Source: Ciona savignyi (lineage: Eukaryota; Chordata; Ascidiacea; Phlebobranchia; Cionidae). From it: 64,000 nucleotides of DNA. This document shows positions 41,101 through 52,600 of the stretch, one piece after another. The notes under the pieces are model-generated. The model had not been told where the DNA came from and did not search any database. It worked only from the letters and a program-made list of their open reading frames with translations. A program made the position numbers and the translations under genes. How positions within the stretch are numbered: the first letter of the stretch is position 1; each line of letters starts with the position of its first letter. The DNA is taken from NCBI GenBank assembly GCA_000149265.1, contig CH001404.1, positions 113,796-177,795 on the forward strand, given 5' to 3'.

Positions 41101-44100
41101 TATTGTATTATGCTCTATTGCTATGTACTTAGCAGTGTGCTGCATACAACTGGATTTATATTGCACCATTGTCCCTAATTCAACTCTCATTAGAGATAAG
41201 CATTTATTGATGTTTATGTTTAAAGTAACAAGCATCCCGACTGCTTCATCCATATAAGTACCATGAAGTTGTAATAGTATGTTGCAATTATTACCGTAAT
41301 AAATACTCTTTAAGTGTTAGAAATGCAAATGAAGAATGACTTTAACACAATAGAGTCTGGTCAATGTCAAGATCAGCCTAAACAAGTCACTTTAATGGTT
41401 GATTTTGAGTCCAGAAAACAAATGTTGCATATCAGGAGAAGCCATTATCACTTTAATTAGTTTGCAACTCAGCAGTTGTTCAAACTCAGGACGTATAGTT
41501 TTAAATAATTACGTAGATATGTTACAATAAAAATACTTTTTTAAATCGTTTATTGGTACCATTGAAGAATGAATAATAAATCAATTAAATATCATATAAC
41601 TTTGCTTTTAAATGTAACTTAATGATTTCTAATTCTACGTACTGATACTTGTAATTCTTACCAGCAATATCCGTGAGTTCAGCCTCAGTAGCACTGTTTA
41701 AACATTCTTCAAGTTCTGGGTCAAGATTTGACGCTGGCAGATGCTTTTCACTTTGAACAGGTTTCTCATATATTTTCCCACGTTTCACACCAGCTTGGTA
41801 CGGCACCACATCTTCTTGGTCTTCAACATTTTTCGCCTGGTAGTGGGAAGAAGACAATTAAAACTCTGTAAAGAAACATAATCATAATAAAAGGTATAAA
41901 AAGATTTTTTATCATGGTGGACCTGTAACCCTGCTAAAGTCGTTAACAAAGCAAGAGTGAGAATCTTATCAATGAATGTCTATCTATTTAATACATTAGT
42001 TAGAAAATGAAGTGAACAGACCATAACGTCCTGTCAAACAATCTTGATACTTTATTATAATTCATTAGTTGGAAATGCAGATTGATAGCTGTTTGTAAAA
42101 GGAGAAAACAATTTAAAAAATCATATAACTGTTTTTTTATCTCTATTAAATAAACACCTTTGTCAGCAATTACTGTTGAATAAACTTGTCCTGTGTTTAA
42201 AATTTGGATTGTGTACTATAAGGCCATTTTACACAGCTTACATGGCATCGCTTTTTTTTATTATCATCAGTGCAATAATGAAGAAATAAACTGGACACAA
42301 TAGCACTAGATTAACAGAATAAAATATCATGTCACACATTCCCAGGCAAATAGAACTAACAAGGGGTAGTGAAAAATTGGGTGAAAATGCATGGTGTGCT
42401 ACACAAAAAAAGGTTATATGTAAATATTGTTTTTATTCATCAAAATTGAGCTCAAGAAATTGTTGATGACCTCATGCAGCAAACATTTACGGAATACTTA
42501 GCTTATAGGTTACCTCATTTTCTATGAAAGTCAAAAGTTTTTCTCGATCCAGAGGACCAGTGGCATCTCTTGTTGTCTGATCTTTCTGTCGAAATCCAGC
42601 AGGTAGCAACTGGTCCTAAAAAGTAAAGGGACTTATTTACTTATAATCAAGTACAATACTTTTTAAATATCAATTTCAACAATGGCAAAAAAGACTTGTG
42701 ACAAAATGTTAATTAGCCTGCAATTATCTGGTAATAATGTCTTTTCAATGTCCTTTCTGAACGAACACAAACTTAGTTATAATTTATCACACTCATCACT
42801 CATGTCATAAGGAACCAATATTATTTTTTTATATTGTATGTTTTTAAAACTAAACAAGGTGTATCATTCATTGTAATATATATATATCTTTAATAAAGCT
42901 CCCAGAACAATATGGGATTGGCAACTGGTAAATATCAAACTAAAATAAGGTGGACCTAATGTATTATTATAAATCTTTTTGTCATTTGTTATTTTATCAA
43001 TTAAACATAAGCCATCAGGAATCTAAATATTGAATCATGGTCTCATCTACTTTAAAAAGTAAATGCAACCTTTTCTAATAAACTATGAATGTTTGATCAA
43101 AGAACTATGCCTAAGTAGGCTCTCCAAGATTTCATAGATATTTGTTTAAATATATTTTTTCATTTATTATCTGAATAAATATGTAGCTCATAAAATGATT
43201 CATTTTGTTTACAAAACAGCATACCGCAAAGAAATATTTTTTTTGATGTTTTTCTAAATATAAAAATTATTTATCATTACCCTAAAACAAACGTTTTATT
43301 AATATCGCATGCATTACCAAATGCTATATTTTAGTCAAATATATAATATATAAAAATGCACAAAACAAGGAAATTAAAAAATGTACTGTTAAATTAGCTT
43401 AGCTGTTTCTTGAGTATTTGGCCAACCCACCAAGAATTGTATTTTCAATTTAAGAGTCTTATTGAATGATATTTTAAAGATGCATTATGTCATGAATAAT
43501 TATGTTATTATATAATTAAAGGCAAATTCACAGACCAAACGTTATAGGCACATTATATTTGACATTATAAGCAGCAAGTGTTCAAGATATCTTTAGTTTG
43601 TGGTGTGGATAACCGATATATTTAACAAATTATGATACAAAATATCTTTATATTAATCTTTTTAATTTTACTGATAGGCTTATTATGCTAATATGTGTTT
43701 CTTGCGTCATTGCCGTGAGTATTTGTGTACCAAAACATGTACTGGATTGCATCCCTTATTCGTAACGTACAGGAAATAATTAGACCTGACGTAAATGCAC
43801 ATCCTTCACCTTAATTTACTACTTAAAACTACCAGTCGACCATGTATTCATATTATCATGTGACCTGTTGAGTTTCCTGACTGTCAGAATTCTAAGAGAA
43901 CTAAATTTTTAATTATGTTTAAATCTTGTAATCACATTAACAACATGACATTTCAAACATGTTACATGTTTAACCCATATAAATTATAAACTGTATACAT
44001 TTACCAGTTTAAGTGATGGTTCTTAAAGCAATAATTTCCGATAAAAACTGTTTATCCCTTCCCAAATTTGATATAATTAAAACAATAATTACAAGGTATA

Positions 44101-45490
44101 TGTATTATATCGTAAGTTGTTCTAGTACATGGCGTTGTAAATCACATTTTTTTAATTTTCGTTGCCTTGCTGAGTAAAATGACCTCATAAAGGACAAATA
44201 AAAGCACATACGCATATGCGGCACATGTATAACATGTTAATTTGATCAATAAACTCCTTGATCAATAAACAGATTAATATTAACTTAATATTTTAAATGA
44301 ATGATATGTTACATCACCACCTAAACGGGTCTTTAAACAGAAAACTCCATTTAAACCGGTGTTAGTAGGGATGTCCTTACCAATACCAGTTTGGATTCAA
44401 AAATTATTCTTAAATCAATAAATTGGAATCTAGAATTTCGGATCTACAATTTTTGAAAATATACATATGATAATTCGATTTAGAAAAATAATTTTAGGCC
44501 TGTTGTTTTTATAAGCAAACCTATTCCCTATATTATTGGTTCATAATCATAATGACATACATACAGCTCTGTCATGAAGTTCTTTCTTATTAAATTTGGG
44601 AGTGTATTCCATATTTCATAAACAGCAGAGAAAATACTTTTAACAGGGAAACAGAGTCAAACCACAACAAGCATACCAGTGCTTGTTTTTAGTACCGGTA
44701 CTTGTTATACTTAATCAAAATGCAAAATTACATTATTCAATTTTACCACTCGTCTAAACTGCTAATAAAACTTTGATCTATCAACTCGATTATCATAACG
44801 CTCATCCCCTAAACCTAATGCCCAATAAAAACCCCTTTACATTTCCTTTTTAATCTTTAAGCCCTAAACAAAATTTACCTAGCAAAAACTCCTTTTTGTA
44901 TTACAACTATCTAACAATAATCCCGTAATCCCTCTGCCCAATAATCATAATTCAAAACCATAACATTATAAATATATGATGGGATAATGGAAATTGCAAA
45001 AAAAACTCTCCAGTGAATTGTGAAATACATATTACAAAATCAAAATCCAAGCACTTCTAGTAGCATAGTTTATGTCCTACAATGGTAAAAATACATTGAT
45101 GTTGTAGGTTGAAACATTTTAACGGAATAAAACTTTTTGCCCAAAATGTGGCAAGCAAATCTAATTTTCCACCCATCGTTGTCACTTCACGCTGCATTTA
45201 TGCTGTGAAGATGTAATTTATTTATGTCATTTATCAAAAAAAGATACAATCAACTAGAACATCATACAAAACAAAAATTGATTCTAAAAAAAATTTTTCG
45301 TTAATTTAATTCAGTTTTTAGGATAAAAATTAAATATTTCATAAAAGAAACCAACATCGGGATCCAATTCTTCCAATTCCAAGGTAAGTTGTGCAATTTC
45401 ATCTTCAGTTAAATCCTTTAATAATTCATCTTCATTGATACTAAGATACTTCTCTTGCTCTTGCTTCATTATTTCAAATATTTCAGACAT
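38153..45490 (-). CDS. TMOD: tropomodulin, actin filament pointed-end capping protein
   Basis: Tropomodulin caps actin pointed ends together with tropomyosin in muscle and cortical cytoskeleton. Eight exons on the minus strand: 45490-45356, 42615-42514, 41836-41662, 40870-40758, 40547-40440, 39738-39610, 39522-39379, 38347-38153. Phases agree and predict 366 residues, close to vertebrate TMOD1-4 (about 350). The N-terminus has the tropomyosin-binding helix ([19 protein letters not shown], residues about 24-45), then [23 protein letters not shown] and [17 protein letters not shown]. The leucine-rich-repeat C-terminal half has [52 protein letters not shown] and [16 protein letters not shown]. 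There is no leiomodin-type proline-rich or WH2 extension, so this is a tropomodulin. Start is the ATG at 45490. Introns carry transposons; intron 1 is 2.7 kb. Confidence 0.95.
38392..39364. mobile_element. transposon filling tropomodulin intron 7
   Basis: Left end CATAGGCGTCGATT and right end AATCGACGCCAGTG are short inverted repeats. No clean target duplication is visible. The body contains GGGGTGGC motifs near both ends and a module around 38990-39126 that is nearly identical, in reverse complement, to 53080-53260. It takes up about 970 of the 1,031 bp of the intron (38348-39378) and ends about 15 bp from the splice donor. Confidence 0.7.
42616..45355. other. tropomodulin intron 1
   Basis: The longest intron of the gene at 2.7 kb. 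Very AT-rich, with no repeat family member, exon or RNA gene that I can recognise. Confidence 0.6.
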
Positions 45491-45734
45491 GTTTATCAGT
45501 CAGAATAAAACGTGTATATACAGCAATATTTTATGAATTCCTGCAGACAGAACAAGTACCGGTAGTAGAATAAATGATTAATTTGTTCCGACAATAAGTA
45601 AGCGTAATGGCATTTATATATATATATACCACTACTGTTATGTTTATATATTTTTCAGGGTTTATTTTAGGGTGCTATTTTAGTGCAAAATTAATCAACA
45701 AAAAATAATTGGAAACTGCATACTAAAAGTCTAA

Positions 45735-45873
45735 AACTATAGCAACTAACTCTAACCCTACCCTAATCACTAATCTTAACCATAGAACTATAAACCTAAC
45801 TCTTAACACCATCCACAATCCTTATTTTAGTGTGAAGTTTCCCTCCTTGCCTCTTTCCTTCCATTTTGTTTTC
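45735..45873. mobile_element. degraded MITE of the GGGAAA family
   Basis: Contains the core AACTCTAACCCTACCCTAAT...ACTAATCTTAACCATAG and a right end AAGTTTCCCTCCTTGCCTC...CCATTTTG as in the copies at 32162 and 48752. The left inverted end is not recognisable. Confidence 0.55.
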
Positions 45874-46179
45874 TTCGACATCGCCATCGGCTTATATAAG
45901 GCAAAGATGTATGACCAGCCTAAAAAGTAACTTAACTATATAACGTAACAATAGCTAATCAAACACCGAACTATGGAAATATATATCGTGAACCAATAAC
46001 TAATCAGCGTATCGTTAACTCATTTTCATTTTGGTATTGTCCCATTTTGATCAACATTAGAAAAAGATTCAGTTTGATGATCCCGAAATTTGGTCATAGA
46101 GGTCCTAGTTTGGTTTTTAGTCAATCGTTTTTGTTTTTTTGTGCATTGTGTGTTTTGTAGACATAAATTGTATTATCTG

Positions 46180-46653
46180 CAGGCCCGGTGCTAGGAACCG
46201 CGGGGCCCAATTAGAAATGTGATGGCGGGGCCCCTACTCTTCATAGCAAAATTTACGAGTGTTTATATATCATAAAATACATACCAGTACATACAAACTA
46301 CAAAAATAGACATTTAATACTTGCTATAAAACAAATTAAAGGTAATGTGGATGCCTATTTACGATATACCGGTATTGTTTTACTTCCAAACATATATATA
46401 TATATATTGTTTAGCAACCATATTCATTATGACGTAACAGGCAGACACAGAAGTATAAATTTGACTTAGTTACGATGCACAACAAATTAATTTTATGAGA
46501 AAGAATATTATTTCACTTTTTATTTTACGTTTCAGTAGTATTTTAAACCTCGTAATACAGAAAGACCCCCGCTAGCGCGGGGCCCCTTCAAGGTGCGGGG
46601 CCCAATTTGATCTAATCGGTCAAATCGGTCAAATCGGCCTAAAACCGGCCCTG
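46180..46653. mobile_element. non-autonomous hAT-like element (CAGGCCCGGTGC family)
   Basis: Left end CAGGCCCGGTGCTAGG and right end ACCGGCCCTG are imperfect inverted repeats, flanked by a perfect 8-bp duplication ATTATCTG (46172-46179 and 46654-46661). GC-rich borders (GCGGGGCCC) surround an AT-rich centre. A close second copy is at 47169. Confidence 0.9.
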
Positions 46654-46929
46654 ATTATCTGTTTTGTATTTCAAATTTTGTGTGTGCTGTTATTCATTTT
46701 CGGAGACGATATTAACTGGTTGCTACAATCTAAAAATGGTACGATCCCCTGTAGTGATTTGCCATGAATACAAGGTCATGTTAACTACATCAAGGACGTG
46801 TTATTTACCGTAAGTGATCGTTTTAGTTCGTTCTGATTGAAAAATCTAAAACCTGTTTATCAGTTTTGGTAATTGCAACGGCATTAGACAATTCATTTAA
46901 AATTTAGTAAATACACTCCGACAGAATAG

Positions 46930-47168
46930 ACTGGTGTGTTCGTGCGTTATTGCCTTTCAGTCGATGGATTGTAGGTCCGAAACTGGTTACTAGCTAATCG
47001 AAACTGGTCTCTAGTTGTATTCTTAAGCAAGGCAGTTAAAGTAAATTGCCCTAACCTAGCTGAATAATGGGTTTTACTAAATTAAAGAAACGTGTAAATG
47101 ATAAACAACACACTGCAATAGCTCTGTTAACCCGACGGTGTAAGCGAGGTGATAGGATAGGAAGGGGC
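46930..47168 (+). repeat. decayed SINE copy, cut by a hAT-like element
   Basis: SINE body landmarks on the plus strand (GATTGTAGGTCCGAAACTGG, CACTGCAATAGCTCTGTTAA, CCGACGGTG) end at the border of the element at 47169. Confidence 0.65.
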
Positions 47169-47939
47169 CAGGCCCGGTGCGAGGAACCGCGGGGCCCAAT
47201 TAGAAATGTGATGGCGGGGCCCCTACTCTTCATAGCAAAATTTATGGGTGTTTATATATCATAAAATACATACCAGTACATACAAACTACAAAAATAGAC
47301 ATTTAAAACTTGCTATAAAACAAATTAAAGGTGGATGCTTATTTACGATATTGTTTTACTTCCAAACATATATATATTGTTTAGCAACCATATTCATTAT
47401 GACGTAACAGGCAGTTGCAGCCAGGAAAAAGAGCAGGGGTAGCAGCATAGGTGAAGTATTTTATTGGGTATTTACGCAAGGTGCAGCAAGGAAAAGCGCT
47501 TTACACAGGGCATAGCTTAGGTAGGTATAGGTAAGGGTTTTGAGAGAGCAGCAGAACCAAGCGAGGCTCTACTAAAATGCTCTCTGATATTACGAAATCT
47601 TATACAGTTTATATAAGACACATAACAGGAAATTAATCGCGACTTCCCATGCATAAAATATGGACACATGGCATGGCGCGATCTAGTTGTTAAAATATAT
47701 AATATTACAATTATAAACGTGTGGGATTCCCACAAGGCAGACACAGAAATATAAATTTGACTTAGTTACAATGCATAACAAATTGATATTATGTGATAGA
47801 ATATTATTTCACTTTTTATTTTACGCTTTAGTAGTATTTTAAACCTCGTAATACAGAAAGACCCCGCTAGCGCGGGGCCCCTTCAAGGTGCGGGGCCCAA
47901 TTTGATTTAATCGGTCAAATCGGCCTAAAACCGGCCCTG
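47169..47939. mobile_element. second copy of the CAGGCCCGGTGC hAT-like element, with an insertion
   Basis: Same ends and body as 46180-46653, flanked by a different 8-bp duplication GAAGGGGC (47161-47168 and 47940-47947), so it moved independently. It is longer than the first copy because of a 326-bp insertion at 47415-47740. Confidence 0.9.
47415..47740. mobile_element. 326-bp insertion inside the hAT-like copy
   Basis: Aligning the two copies shows uninterrupted sequence in the first at GTAACAGGCAGACACAG, whereas the second is split after GGCAG and resumes after a second GGCAG. This gives a 5-bp target duplication (47410-47414, 47736-47740). The inserted DNA starts TTGCAGCCAGGAAAAAGAGC and has no recognised ends or coding capacity. 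Confidence 0.7.
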
Positions 47940-47947
47940 GAAGGGGC

Positions 47948-48290
47948 ACCAAGGGGGTTAACACACTGGCAATCGTCAGATCACCTCGCGCCCACCGTCG
48001 AGTTACCGGAGCTATTGAAGTGTGTTGTCGTATATGATAGACACGTTCATTCAATTAAATATAATTGTCCGCCCGGTTGGTATAGCGGTTAAGTGCGTCG
48101 CCTTTCATTGCTAGCGATCAGTTTCGCACCTGCAACCTAAACCCACCAAACTATAACCGGCCTTGTGATCTAAAGGTTGTCCGTTTGTTAACCCCCTTGG
48201 TTTACCCATTCACGGAATAAACATTTCCTATCCTATTCCATCAGTCCGGCCCGTTGATCTAGCGGTTAAATGCGACGCGGTTTCTGGGGT
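47948..48290. repeat. cluster of SINE fragments in both orientations
   Basis: A minus-strand tail block (47948-48050, GATCACCTCGCGCCCACCG) is followed by a plus-strand head with A box (48068, GTCCGCCCGGTTGGTATAGC) and tail (to 48238, ATTCACGGAATAAAC, TATCC repeats). A lone head sits at 48244-48290 (GTCCGGCCCGTTGATCTAGC). Confidence 0.7.
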
Positions 48291-48751
48291 TATTTTACTT
48301 CTCTATCGTTTCTAGTTGATTCTATTCGGTTTTCCGTTTTTTTTTTATATATTTTCCATCAGTTTCTTAAAAATTTAGAGTAAATATTCTAGTTCAGTCC
48401 AGAGATATTGGCGAAAACGTCAAAACATTTTTCCAACATTTTCCCAATAACGGGAATTCCCCTTGTTTTTTCCCCAAAATAAAGGTCGAGACAAAAGGAT
48501 TACCGAGTACCTCTATCGGGTATTTTAACCTGATGGGATAAACCGTTCTTGCCTATGACGCAGTAAAAAGTAATGTATTATTTTTCGAATACGAACCCGT
48601 AATTGTAATGTGTACCCTTGGGACATTTTTTGGTAAACGCAAGAATAAAAAAAGAACGCCTCGTCTCTGTAGGGATTCTGGTCTTGTTGTTGCTTGGTTT
48701 TCAGTGCCTATTGCTGGTACTAAATCTGACCTGTAGTTCTCTATAGGGAAA

Positions 48752-48953
48752 ACTAAAAAGGGAAAAAGCGGGAAGAAGGGAAACTGTACTCTAAAATGAA
48801 TATTAAGTAATAATGGTTAGTTTTAAACATGGGGTTAGAGTTAGGGTTGGTTCTGGGGTTAAGATTAGTGTTTAGGAAAGGGTTAAAATTAATTTCCATA
48901 GTTTTGGTAAGAAGTTTCCCTTCTTCCCTCCTTCCCGCTTTCCCTCCTTTTAG
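48752..48953. mobile_element. MITE with purine-rich inverted ends (GGGAAA family)
   Basis: Left end CTAAAAAGGGAAAAAGCGGG with GAAGAAGGGAAACT pairs with right end AGTTTCCCTTCTTCCCTC...CCTTTTAG. The core TTAGGGTTGGTTCTGGGGTT matches the core of the unrelated-ended MITE at 3009. Non-coding. Confidence 0.75.
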
Positions 48954-49613
48954 CATTGCCCGTTCGGCCGTTCCCTAGTTATTAAGACTCAGGTTGATGT
49001 GAGCAGAGCAGAAAATACTGTATGTGAGCAAAGCAGAACATACAGAGTGAGTGAATAACTTGTTTGTATAAAAGATGGCGAAGTATACACAGTTCTTGGC
49101 TAATTGCCATTTAAAATGGTTGTCTTGCAGTATTAAATTCTTAACTGTTCTCGGCTCTGTATTTTTCCTAGCCTTAAATTCTTAACTGTTCTCGGAAAAT
49201 GTATTTTTCTTAGCCTTTGTAATTTGTACTTATGGTTCAAGGTGTGGGCTTTACCATAAGAGAATAGTAATAATGACGTCATATTATATACAGTACACAG
49301 TGACAATTCGCAAGTTCACTAAACCTTTATTTTCATTTTTTGGCATGTCTATTTGAAGCTATCCTGAGAATTTGTAATAAGGGTGGACAAATAAGTTTAG
49401 GGTTCAAGTAAGTATTTCAGAAATCGTAGACATGATATTCCAGATTCACCTAAATCTGAATTAATAAATAGGAATACCGTACAGTTACCCCCCAAAATTC
49501 CATGTAATCCTAAATATTCCGAAGAAGCTCTATTTCAATTGCAGCAATATCCTGTTGTAGTTTAATGAACTTTGTTTAATTTCAAGGTAAATTTACTTAG
49601 ATATCAGGTCAAA

Positions 49614-52600
49614 ATGTTTCAAAAACCATTCAGAACTAAATCAAATACTTTATTACGAAATTCTGACAAGAAACGACTCCGGAAAGATCTGCAGGAATCC
49701 TTTGACTGCAATCGATTGGGTTCTACATTAACAGAGATCATCCCTAACAAAAAGGATGTTTGCCATCTGAAATTGTATTCGCACAAGTGGGTATTACCAA
49801 CTTTTATAATAACAATTTATCCTAATATCATATAAAATGTGTCTCTAAACCCACACAGAGGAGAAAATGTGTCAGTGTTCTTTTGGGAAAACAATCCAAT
49901 GTTATTTGACCACGAAAAGACTGTGTATCCAACTGTATGCTTTCTGTGGGAATACCCTAAACTAGTGCCTTGCATACCTACACAAGCATTTGTTATTCAC
50001 AAACTTGCCAATGGTGCTGGTAAGTAAACTCAAATCCAATTGATTAATTGTGTTATTTTTTAATACAAACTTTGTAAAAAGTACAAAAGACAATCTATAT
50101 ACCATGATGCTAGTATATACAGTGTGGTTATCTAAGAAGGTTAAGCTTAGATCCCTAATATGTGGAGTATAAATATTTATTTAAAAATGCCATCTATACG
50201 CAATTTGCAAAAAGTGATTTATTGAAAAGTAGAACATATGTATTATTTAAAATTTTGTTTGAACTTTTTTGATTTAGTTAAATCTTATAGTGCTGATTCA
50301 AATAAAACGCTTATAAAAACATAAAAAGTATAAAATATTTAAAATTAAGGAAACAATAAAAGTCAGATTAAGAAAACTTTTTTCCTCCAGATTTGATGTT
50401 ACCTGGTGTGGTATTTCATCCCGATCTTGAGTTTCCATGTTTTGAAAGAGGTGAAGTAGTTGCAATAAACACATTAGGAAATTATTCTGCTCTAGCTGTG
50501 GGAGTGGCTGTTATGTCATCTAACGAAATGCTAAAAAGCGAAGGTAAGGTAAAGGCATATAGCGGCGATTTGTGCATTTTTTACAATCAATGGGACTGAC
50601 ACCGCTCGACAAAAACTTTTGTGCATATAATGTTAATGTCTCATTAGAATTTTTTATATAAAAAACGCCTTAAAACACAGTATAAACATGATAAGTAAAT
50701 GTTTAATGTTAGTATTGTAATAAAATTCTGCAATCTGACAACCATTTGCACTGTAAATTAGCATTTGATTATGGTGTCATATTTACGCCCAGAATGAAGC
50801 ATATTTTCAGTGTAGAACGAGAGTGGCAGGGGTGCAATTGCAAAAACCTTATTGCATTTGCTGTTTCCCGATGTAATAAAGGAGAAATGAGTTCCTATTA
50901 AGATCTTTGTACACTAACAACCAACAAAATTTATTTAAAATTTGATAATTATGTTAGTTGCTGTGTTTAATAGAATATAAAACACTGAAAAAAAAGGTTA
51001 ATTGTTTTTCCCTAGTCAGGAAATTTTCTCATGGTAAAACACCCCAAAAAAGAAAAAAAAACAGACCCAAAGCAACATGCTATTTTTCCCTAAAGAGAAA
51101 CATAACTATTTAGGCAGGGGAGTCATAATATGCTTACAACCTGTAAAGATACAAAAAAAGTATCAGGTTTTATATGCATAAAAGTTGGTTTAAGTTTAAT
51201 GACTTCAGATGTAATTAAACTTCTTTACAGATAAACGAGGAAAAGCTGTGAGAATTTTACATGTTTTTGGTGACCAATTATGGACCTTAGGTGAGAAAAC
51301 TCAACCACCTAGGGTTCGATATAGTTTTAACACACCTGATGAAAATACATTGGATGAAACTGAGTTTTCAAAAACAATTGAAAATTTGAAAATGTTGGGC
51401 AACATGGCGACCTCTGAAACCCAAAATGTCGAAAATTGTGAACTCGGTGAGCATGAGCAAGATACCGGTGAATGTGAACAAAATGCTGAAGTATCGGAAT
51501 CCACAAATTCTGTAAATGATAATGAAGTACTGGCAGAAAATAAAGACATAATAGAAGAAACGACAGAAGAATCCTTAAATATGGATGAACTACTTCATGT
51601 TTCTTTTATGACTGCAATCAAATCGAATGTGAAAGACAACCAACTACCAATACTTGCCAGTTCTTTTTACAGGCAAGATGCATGTTCTACTTTACTACTT
51701 AAAAATTAAGTGCATTACTGTAAACCAGCGGTTCTCAAACTTTTAAAAAAAAATTACGCAACGGTCCCCTAGCAAGTTTTTAAATGACTCACGGTCCCCT
51801 TGAAAAATTGGGAAGTAAAACGAAAAATTTAGCAACGTTAAAATTCTAAAACAAAACATATTAACCCGGATGCATGGCTCAAGGAAAAACGAGACGCCTC
51901 TGACCTTGCCATTTTTTAAATGTTTACTCCTACTATAATAGAAGTTGTACTTCTATAGTAGGAGTTCAGCAGTCTCAGATAGGCTTGTTGGTACTTTTGA
52001 ATTGCACTAATGTGACATCAAATAGCTTCTTGTAATGTCATAAATGCCTATGTAGCCTGTAAGCTTAAATGACAAATTGTGTTTGTTAGGGTTAATTGGA
52101 AGAAAAGTTGCGTGAAAACTTAATTTTACACAATTTTTTTTCTTCAGGGGCGTCGTTTTAATTTTTTTGGAAGGTGCTTCGCAGTCCCAGACAATTGTCT
52201 CGCGGACCCAAAAAGACTACGGACCCCAGTTTGAGAACCGCTGCTGTAAACACATTAATAAGCCAATCTATGCATTTAAAAGGAAAAATAACATATTTAG
52301 CCATTCTATCATTGTATTACACATTTTTAAACACCCACTCTCCGAAAAACTACAATTGTCAAAATAGATATCAAATATCTTTTAAGTGTTTGTTTTAAAC
52401 CCCATCAAACGAAATAAACTACAGACAAAGATAATTTTATTGGTATAAAAGAGCTGATAAATTAAATGATAAAATGTCAATGCCAATGGCTAAACAACAA
52501 ACAAATGTATAGGGCTTGGGTAAACATTAAGTCAGTAAAAATCAAGAACCGAAAATATATAATTTACTTTTAAAAGCATAGACCAATTTTATAAGGCTAC

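Larger units (their letters stand above)
45491..49613. other. 4.1-kb divergent intergenic region, transposon nest
   Basis: Holds the 5' flanks of tropomodulin (minus) and eIF2D (plus). Most of 45.7-48.95 kb is mobile DNA: a degraded MITE at 45735-45873, hAT-like elements at 46180-46653 and 47169-47939, SINE pieces at 46930-47168, 47948-48050, 48068-48238 and 48244-48290, and a MITE at 48752-48953. The remaining 48954-49613 is plain AT-rich DNA ahead of eIF2D. No gene is supported. Confidence 0.65.

Noticed and set aside
40885-41253. 122-codon minus-strand open frame (and an opposed 84-codon frame) inside a tropomodulin intron
   Set aside because: It lies between two well-supported tropomodulin exons, has no splice logic of its own and shows no family features. 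Opposed open frames over the same bases point to a chance low-stop stretch.
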